This document shows, in pieces, positions 33,508-38,226 of a stretch of 38,226 nt of DNA (positions are counted from its first letter, which is position 1; each line of letters begins with the position of its first letter). This DNA is from an uncultured Alphaproteobacteria bacterium (GTDB lineage: Bacteria > Pseudomonadota > Alphaproteobacteria > Rhodobacterales > Rhodobacteraceae): the NCBI GenBank assembly GCA_902560505.1, contig CACELY010000010.1, forward strand, positions 1 to 38,226, given 5' to 3'. A program made the position numbers and the translations under genes. The notes below the pieces were generated by a model, which saw only the letters and a program-made list of their open reading frames with translations, did no database searches and had not been told where the DNA came from.

Positions 33508-35319
33508 ATGAAAGTGCAAGAAGAAAACAAAAATCTGAAAGATGACGTTGCAGTAGGTCCGAAAGAATACAAGGAATTACTTAACAATTTTGACAAAATA
33601 GACACGCTTACAAAGCGACTCGTAATAGCTTTATCTTCTAAAACACCTGATCCTGAGGTTAAAACACAACCTTCACAAGAGTTATATTATAAAGCTTCTG
33701 CAAAATATTTTTCAGAAATTTTGTCTAATCCAACGAAGCTTATTGAAAATCAAGTTAAATATTATAAGTCGACTTTGGAAAATTGGACAAGTATACAAAA
33801 TGACATTCTTAAAAGTGCTGGTTCCAAAAAAGATCAAAAAAAGGAGCCTGAAAAGACTGATCAGGGTTGGGATGAAAGCCTATACTTTAAACTAATAAAA
33901 CAGCATTACACTATATCGTCAAAGATCATTGAAGAAACAATTGATGATTTAGATGGATTGAGCAAGTCTGATAAAAAGCAAATAAGTTTTTTTACCAAAC
34001 AGATGATTGAGTTTTTTTCTCCTTCTAATTTTCTAGGAACCAATCCCGAAGCTCTAACACAAGCTCTTGAAACTAACGGAAAGTCTTTGGTTGACGGTCT
34101 CGAAAATCTTGTAACTGATGTAGAAAATAGCACTGGTGATCTAACAGTATCCCTGACAGACACACAGGCATTTGAAGTAGGAGAAAATCTTGCTATTACT
34201 GAAGGTCGGGTTATTTTCAGAAATGATTTATTTGAGTTAATACACTATAAGCCACTGACGGAGACGGTTTCAAAGACTCCCCTACTCATTGTTCCTCCTT
34301 GGATAAACAAGTTTTATAATTTAGACCTTCAACCTAGAAATAGTTTCGTTAAATTCGCAGTAGAACAAGGCATTTCAACGTTTATTATCTCCTGGGTAAA
34401 TCCTGGTAAGGAGCATACTGAGGTTAATTTCACAGATTATATTGAAAAAGGCTTTTTTGAAGCCTCAAAAGTAGTTAAAGCTATTACAGAGCAGGAAAAA
34501 ATAAATTGCATAGGATACTGCATAGGAGGAACACTTTTAGCTACGGCCTTATCTTACCTTTGCAAAAAGGGTGAAAACTTCGTTAATTCTGCAACTTTTT
34601 TTACTACGCTAACCGATTTTGAAGACCCCGGAGATTTGTCATTATTTATTACAGATGAATATCTAGATGAGATAAATCGACAAATCGAAAAGGTAGGGTA
34701 TATGGAAGGGTCGTTTCTTGCTCAAACTTTCAGTTTTTTACGCTCAAATGATTTAGTTTATGGTCCCGCTGTTCGATCATATTTAATGGGGAAAAAGCCC
34801 CCTCGCTTTGATTTGCTCTATTGGAACGGAGATTCTACCAATTTACCTGGAAAAATGGCACTGGAATATTTGAATAATTTTTACAAAGAAAATCAACTGT
34901 CAAGAGGCGAATTAACATTAATAGGGGAAAGGCTTTCACTCAAATACATTGATATACCTATTTTCGTTGTAGCGACGCACACTGATCATATTGCTCCTTG
35001 GCGATCATCCTTTTATGGTTTGAATAAGTCCTCAGGTAACAAAAGGTTTGTCTTAGCTGGTAGTGGACATATTGCAGGTATAATTAATCCAGCATATAGT
35101 AAGAAATATGGCTATTGGACAAACTCGCAATCATTTTCGGATCCCGACGATTGGTTTAAGACTGCAGATCGACATGAGGGATCTTGGTGGCCATATTGGT
35201 CTACCTGGATCAAAGCTAGATCTAGCTCCCATGACAAAGCATATATGCCTGGTTCTCATAAAGACTATCCCTCTTTGGGGCTGGCACCCGGCAAATACGT
35301 TATGAAAAATTACAAGTAA
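33508..35319 (+). CDS. phaC: Class I polyhydroxyalkanoate synthase
   Basis: 603 residues, class I size. The catalytic triad is Cys338 in the lipase-like box GYCIGG, Asp493 in THTDHIAPW and His521 in GSGHIAG; the Asp-His spacing (28) equals that of the Cupriavidus enzyme. PPWINKFYNLDLQPRNSFVKF and FIISWVNPG are standard family text. The first 180 or so residues are unusually lysine- and glutamate-rich and poorly matched to the family. The enzyme polymerises 3-hydroxyacyl-CoA at the granule surface. The ATG lacks an obvious ribosome site, so a start slightly downstream is possible. Neighbours phaZ, phaP and phaR complete the granule set. Confidence 0.94.
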   Translation: MKVQEENKNLKDDVAVGPKEYKELLNNFDKIDTLTKRLVIALSSKTPDPEVKTQPSQELYYKASAKYFSEILSNPTKLIENQVKYYKSTLENWTSIQNDILKSAGSKKDQKKEPEKTDQGWDESLYFKLIKQHYTISSKIIEETIDDLDGLSKSDKKQISFFTKQMIEFFSPSNFLGTNPEALTQALETNGKSLVDGLENLVTDVENSTGDLTVSLTDTQAFEVGENLAITEGRVIFRNDLFELIHYKPLTETVSKTPLLIVPPWINKFYNLDLQPRNSFVKFAVEQGISTFIISWVNPGKEHTEVNFTDYIEKGFFEASKVVKAITEQEKINCIGYCIGGTLLATALSYLCKKGENFVNSATFFTTLTDFEDPGDLSLFITDEYLDEINRQIEKVGYMEGSFLAQTFSFLRSNDLVYGPAVRSYLMGKKPPRFDLLYWNGDSTNLPGKMALEYLNNFYKENQLSRGELTLIGERLSLKYIDIPIFVVATHTDHIAPWRSSFYGLNKSSGNKRFVLAGSGHIAGIINPAYSKKYGYWTNSQSFSDPDDWFKTADRHEGSWWPYWSTWIKARSSSHDKAYMPGSHKDYPSLGLAPGKYVMKNYK

Positions 35320-35343
35320 TTCTGCGATTGCAAAAAAAATATA

Positions 35344-35373
35344 TTGACATTTTATGCAAATGCAGCATATATT
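35344..35373 (+). promoter_or_regulatory. Probable phaP promoter
   Basis: TTGACA at 35344-35349 and TATATT at 35368-35373 are separated by 18 bases and lie 31 bases before the phasin start codon. The match to the sigma-70 consensus is good and there is no competing signal in this 84-base gap. Confidence 0.7.
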
Positions 35374-35386
35374 GCTGTATCCGCAT
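35354..35386 (+). promoter_or_regulatory. TGC-rich inverted repeat over the phaP -10 box, candidate PhaR operator
   Basis: Left arm ATGCAAATGCAGCA (35354-35367) and right arm TGCTGTATCCGCAT (35373-35386) match as an inverted repeat at 11 of 14 positions around TATAT. The site covers the -10 box. PhaR of Paracoccus and Rhodobacter is known to bind TGC/GCA-rich sites at the phaP promoter and repress it until granules titrate it. phaR lies directly downstream of phaP. Binding here is inferred. Confidence 0.65.
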
Positions 35387-35403
35387 AAAAAAAGGAGCAG
35401 AAA

Positions 35404-35811
35404 ATGTTTAATTTTGAAGATTACACTAAGAATTTTGAAAAAATGATGTCCCAAAGCCCTATAAAGATCGATGAAGCAATGAAATCCATAATGGATTATA
35501 ACTCAAAATTTGGGAAGATAGCTTTAGACACAGTAAAAAAGAATACTGAACTGTCACAAACATGGGCAAAGGAAAGTTTATCGGCCTTAGACCCTTTTGT
35601 AAAAAGTAATGAAAAACCTGAAGATTTTATGAAGATTGCCACCGATTATGTGAGCTCACAAACCCAAAGTACACCAAAGCATATAGCAGAGTTTGCAGAG
35701 GTGGCTAAAAAGGCCCAGCTAGAAACAATAGATTTGATGATGAAGGCCGGAAAAGATGCCCAGGAAGAGCTTACCAATGTGACAAAGAAAGCTTCTTCTC
35801 CGAAAGAGTAG
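35404..35811 (+). CDS. phaP: Phasin (granule-associated protein)
   Basis: 135 residues, amphipathic and nearly all helical, with the phasin_2-like pattern MFNFEDYTKNFEKMM near the N-terminus, AMKSIMDYNSKFGKIALDTVKKNTELSQTW in the middle, and an Ala/Lys-rich tail. Phasins coat PHA granules and control their size and number. A strong AAGGAG (35392-35397) stands six bases before the ATG. The gene has its own promoter and operator and ends in a good terminator, so it is probably monocistronic and highly expressed. Confidence 0.9.
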   Translation: MFNFEDYTKNFEKMMSQSPIKIDEAMKSIMDYNSKFGKIALDTVKKNTELSQTWAKESLSALDPFVKSNEKPEDFMKIATDYVSSQTQSTPKHIAEFAEVAKKAQLETIDLMMKAGKDAQEELTNVTKKASSPKE

Positions 35812-35834
35812 ACTTTACGTAAAAATTTTCTCCT

Positions 35835-35864
35835 AAAAATGGTCGCTTAGCGGCCATTTTTTTT
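35835..35864 (+). terminator. Intrinsic terminator after phaP
   Basis: AATGGTCGC (35838-35846) pairs with GCGGCCATT (35850-35858) with one T-G wobble and a three-base loop, followed by a T run to 35864. It lies 24 bases after the phaP stop. Confidence 0.88.
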
Positions 35865-35904
35865 AACTTATCAAAATATCATCTAGTTGATAAAATACAA
35901 CATT

Positions 35905-36501
35905 ATGGATAATGATTCAGATACAATAATCATCAATAAGTATAGCAGCAGACGCTTGTACAATACCAATTCAAGCGAATATGTGACATTAGATGATCTC
36001 TGTAGGCTTATAAACGAAGGGAAAAATTTTAAGATCATAGATAAGGACTCTGGAAAAGATATTACCAATCAATATTTGCTACAGATAATATCAGACCTCG
36101 AAAATAAAGAGGGTAATGTGTTTCCTCAAGATGTGTTAAAAGAGATAATTCTAAGTTATAACAATACAGCCCAAAAATTCATGCCTGAGATATTATCAAA
36201 AACATTCGAAGTATTTCACCAGCAACAACAGAGTTTTTTAAAAGCATTCAACTCACCGGCAAAAGAGAATAAGTCTAGCGAAAACAGTGCCGTTTTTTTT
36301 GAAGAGTGGCAAAAAAGTCAGGGTGAAATAATGGAAAAGATGATGCAGCCTTGGCTTAACAATCCCCTATTTAAAGAAAAGACATCTGAAGAGCCATCTA
36401 ACTCCAGTGTGTCAAAAGATAATAGTAGTGTGGAAGAAATAGACTCCTTAAGGCAACAAATTGAAGAATTAAGAGATATAATTACAAAGAAGAACCCGTA
36501 A
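35905..36501 (+). CDS. phaR: Polyhydroxyalkanoate synthesis regulator PhaR
   Basis: About 198 residues from the ATG at 35905; an in-frame TTG at 35887 is a less likely start. The N-terminal domain IIINKYSSRRLYNTNSSEYVTLDDL is the highly conserved PHB/PHA accumulation regulator DNA-binding segment (K-Y-x-x-R-R-L-Y-N-T). The next part (about 60-125) is the second conserved domain that contacts PHA granules. The tail is low-complexity Ser/Glu-rich and ends in a predicted coiled coil (VEEIDSLRQQIEELRDII). It represses phasin genes when no polymer is present. It follows phaP after a terminator, so it has its own promoter in the 40 bases between. No clear Shine-Dalgarno sequence is seen. Confidence 0.92.
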   Translation: MDNDSDTIIINKYSSRRLYNTNSSEYVTLDDLCRLINEGKNFKIIDKDSGKDITNQYLLQIISDLENKEGNVFPQDVLKEIILSYNNTAQKFMPEILSKTFEVFHQQQQSFLKAFNSPAKENKSSENSAVFFEEWQKSQGEIMEKMMQPWLNNPLFKEKTSEEPSNSSVSKDNSSVEEIDSLRQQIEELRDIITKKNP

Positions 36502-36504
36502 CTT

Positions 36505-37614
36505 TTATCTATATATTCTGTACAACCCGCCCTTCTTTTCATCAGAAATAATAAGAATACTGCCGTCATTAAGTTGTTCAATATCCCTAATTCTACCAAA
36601 CCGTTTTTTAAATAACACTAGCTCTTTTTGGGGTAACTCGTTTTCTAATTTAACTACATAAAGGCTTTTAAACTTAAGTGAAGATACTAACAAGTGCCCC
36701 TTGAATTCAGGAAACATATTTTTGTCATAAAATATCATGCCAGATGGTGCAATTGAAGGCACCCAATACCATATGGGATTCTCAAAACCATCTAATGAAG
36801 TTATCCCCTGCCCTATCTTTCCGCCCCAATATTCTTCGCCATAAGTCACGATTGGCCAACCGTAGTTTTTCCCTGGCTTCAACACATTGATTTCATCTCC
36901 ACCTTTTGGACCATGTTCATTAACCCAAATTTCATTGGTCTTACTATTTATTGCCATTCCTTGAGGATTTCTATGCCCCTTTGTATACACTTCCGCAGGC
37001 CAGCTATTGTAGGCCTTCTGTTCCCTGGTAGAACCCTCATATTTATTTACCCTGATGACTGAGCCAGCATGAGAGTTTACATCTTGGGCTTCGTATCTAT
37101 TTCCTCTATCTCCAATAGACATAAAAATTTCGTCATCTAGAATAGCCAGCCTGCAACCGAAATGAACCCCTGACTCCGAAACATTATTAGCTTTAAATAG
37201 TATTTTTTTTGAGATGAGTTTATCTTCTTTTAAAGTCCCAGCCATCAAAGTGGTAGAGGAGCCTCCAGAAACCTTAGATGAGTAACAAATATAAACTTTT
37301 CTCTCAGACGCCGTCTCTTTATCAACAAGTACGTCTAAAAGACCACCTTGCCTGACGTTAAAAACTTCTGGTAAGTTACTAATTTTTATTCTTGAACCAT
37401 TTTTTATATTTACCTTAAACAGGTTTCCACCTCTCTCAGTGATTAAAACTTCGTCATTATCAAAAACAGAAATACCCCAGGGATGAGAGAAAGCTTTTCC
37501 AACTTTCTTAACTTTGTAATCTTGTGTGAATGATGGAGCTGAAAAAGCAAATAATGCAACTGTCAGCAAGAAAATCATCAAAGAGTTGAGCAAAGTTATT
37601 TTTATAATTTTCAT
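36505..37614 (-). CDS. Periplasmic PQQ-type sugar dehydrogenase (GSDH/YliI-like)
   Basis: 369 residues. A Sec signal peptide (MKIIKITLLNSLMIFLLTVALFAFSA) is followed by a six-bladed propeller of the glucose/sorbosone dehydrogenase family: HPWGISVFDNDEVLITERGG, GVHFGCRLAI, MSIGDRGNRYEAQDVNSHAGSVIRV, KGHRNPQGMAIN and WVNEHGPKGGDEINVLKPGKNYGWP, which carry the His and Arg residues used by this fold for PQQ and sugar. It probably oxidises an aldose in the periplasm. The family's natural substrates are often unknown and PQQ supply cannot be judged here. It begins 12 bases after the phosphofructokinase stop and converges on phaR. Confidence 0.87.
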   Translation of the reverse strand: MKIIKITLLNSLMIFLLTVALFAFSAPSFTQDYKVKKVGKAFSHPWGISVFDNDEVLITERGGNLFKVNIKNGSRIKISNLPEVFNVRQGGLLDVLVDKETASERKVYICYSSKVSGGSSTTLMAGTLKEDKLISKKILFKANNVSESGVHFGCRLAILDDEIFMSIGDRGNRYEAQDVNSHAGSVIRVNKYEGSTREQKAYNSWPAEVYTKGHRNPQGMAINSKTNEIWVNEHGPKGGDEINVLKPGKNYGWPIVTYGEEYWGGKIGQGITSLDGFENPIWYWVPSIAPSGMIFYDKNMFPEFKGHLLVSSLKFKSLYVVKLENELPQKELVLFKKRFGRIRDIEQLNDGSILIISDEKKGGLYRIYR

Positions 37615-37626
37615 ACTAATTTTTTC

Positions 37627-38226
37627 TCAAGCAGTATTTTCAATAAGATCATGCAGATACATATCTACCTTAACTTTTTTATTAATAATCTTATCAAAGC
37701 CAATCTTCTCAACACAATCAAATGGTTTTGCGATGATTATTTTTGAAAGGCCACTTTTTAAAGCATTAACTGCATGAACGCCAAGTTCAGTTGCCAAAAC
37801 TCTATCTAATGCGGATGGATTCCCTCCCCTCTGCATATGACCTAAGGTTGTAATTCTTAAGTCTAAATCACCTTTTTTCTTAAGAGCGCCGGCCAATGAA
37901 GACCCTCCTTTAGAAAAACCTCCTTCCGCAAGAATAATAATGCACCCTTTTTTTCCTCTGTCTAATTGGCTTTTAATCTTTTTAGATAATTTAGCGATAT
38001 CAATTTTAACTTCAGGTATTATTGTAACCTCAGCTCCTGCACCAATTCCAGCAAGTATGCCCAGCCAGCCACAATTTCTGCCCATCACTTCTACGATATG
38101 GGTAACGTTTGAAGTCGTTGCAGTATCTCTTATTTTGTCTATTGCGCTCAATGCAGTATTAATGGCGGTATCGAAACCTATAGTAGGTCCTACCAAAGGC
38201 ATGTCTTTATCTATAGTAGCAGGTAT
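37627..38226 (-). CDS. pfkA: 6-phosphofructokinase, C-terminal part (partial at window edge)
   Basis: The reading frame enters from beyond base 38226 with IPATIDKDMP, the phosphofructokinase segment that contains the catalytic Asp (T-I-D), so the first methionine seen in the frame (38202) is internal. Further motifs are VEVMGRNCGWLG (substrate-binding M-G-R), ILAEGG and TLGHMQRGGNPSALDRVLA (R-G-G). About 199 residues are present. The enzyme phosphorylates fructose 6-phosphate. Whether it uses ATP or pyrophosphate depends on N-terminal residues that are not in the window. Confidence 0.9.
   Translation of the reverse strand: MPATIDKDMPLVGPTIGFDTAINTALSAIDKIRDTATTSNVTHIVEVMGRNCGWLGILAGIGAGAEVTIIPEVKIDIAKLSKKIKSQLDRGKKGCIIILAEGGFSKGGSSLAGALKKKGDLDLRITTLGHMQRGGNPSALDRVLATELGVHAVNALKSGLSKIIIAKPFDCVEKIGFDKIINKKVKVDMYLHDLIENTA

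Noticed and set aside
35868-35893. Inverted repeat TTATCAA/TTGATAA before phaR
   Set aside because: Seven-base AT-rich arms with a 12-base spacer are expected by chance here, and it lacks the TGC character of PhaR sites.
1-38226. tRNA, rRNA, CRISPR arrays, insertion sequences, phage or toxin-antitoxin modules
   Set aside because: I looked through the gaps on both strands and found no cloverleaf-like segments, regular repeat-spacer pattern, transposase or phage motifs. A covariance-model search was not possible.

Overview
The window reads as chromosomal DNA of an AT-rich, gene-dense marine alphaproteobacterium. The grounds are the gene content: DddP, an Xsc-Pta pair with SoeABC, an alphaproteobacterial-style carnitine dehydrogenase and BKACE, and a PhaZ/PhaC/PhaP/PhaR set. 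Intergenic gaps are mostly short and many genes overlap by 1-8 bases. PhaR is the only recognisable transcription factor in 38 kb. I cannot fix the lineage from this sequence alone. I found no tRNA, rRNA, CRISPR array, insertion sequence or prophage gene.

Region 1 (1-11335) looks like onium-compound catabolism. A crotonase tail, L-carnitine dehydrogenase, a BKACE (dehydrocarnitine-cleaving type), an acyl-CoA dehydrogenase and an ADP-forming acyl-CoA synthetase lie on the + strand. The synthetase is split by a frameshift in an A6 run. On the - strand there is a ProXWV-type betaine ABC transporter with a strong terminator hairpin between proX and proW. A CaiC-like AMP-forming CoA ligase and an EamA permease follow. 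Together they can be read as uptake of gamma-butyrobetaine or carnitine and conversion to glycine betaine plus acetyl units.

Region 2 (11449-25973) is nitrogen and organosulfur metabolism. It holds glutamate dehydrogenase, a DsbA-like oxidoreductase, an M20 peptidase, the cytoplasmic sulfite dehydrogenase SoeABC preceded by an orphan biotinyl-carrier protein, the DMSP lyase DddP, a PLP lyase with an alpha/beta hydrolase, and Xsc-Pta. Xsc releases sulfite and acetyl phosphate from sulfoacetaldehyde. Pta makes acetyl-CoA from the acetyl phosphate, and SoeABC oxidises the sulfite to sulfate.

Region 3 (25970-28694) looks rearranged. It contains a 5'-truncated presequence-protease-like M16C fragment, a two-gene very AT-rich patch (GT2 glycosyltransferase and GDPD-like protein), and a 414-bp gene-free stretch.

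Region 4 (28695-38226) holds two tandem paralogous class III nucleotide cyclases with an unrecognised N-terminal domain, a small conserved-looking protein, the PHA storage genes (phaZ divergent from phaC, then phaP and phaR), a PQQ-type sugar dehydrogenase and a 6-phosphofructokinase cut by the window edge. The phaP promoter carries a TGC-rich imperfect inverted repeat over its -10 box, which is a strong candidate PhaR operator.
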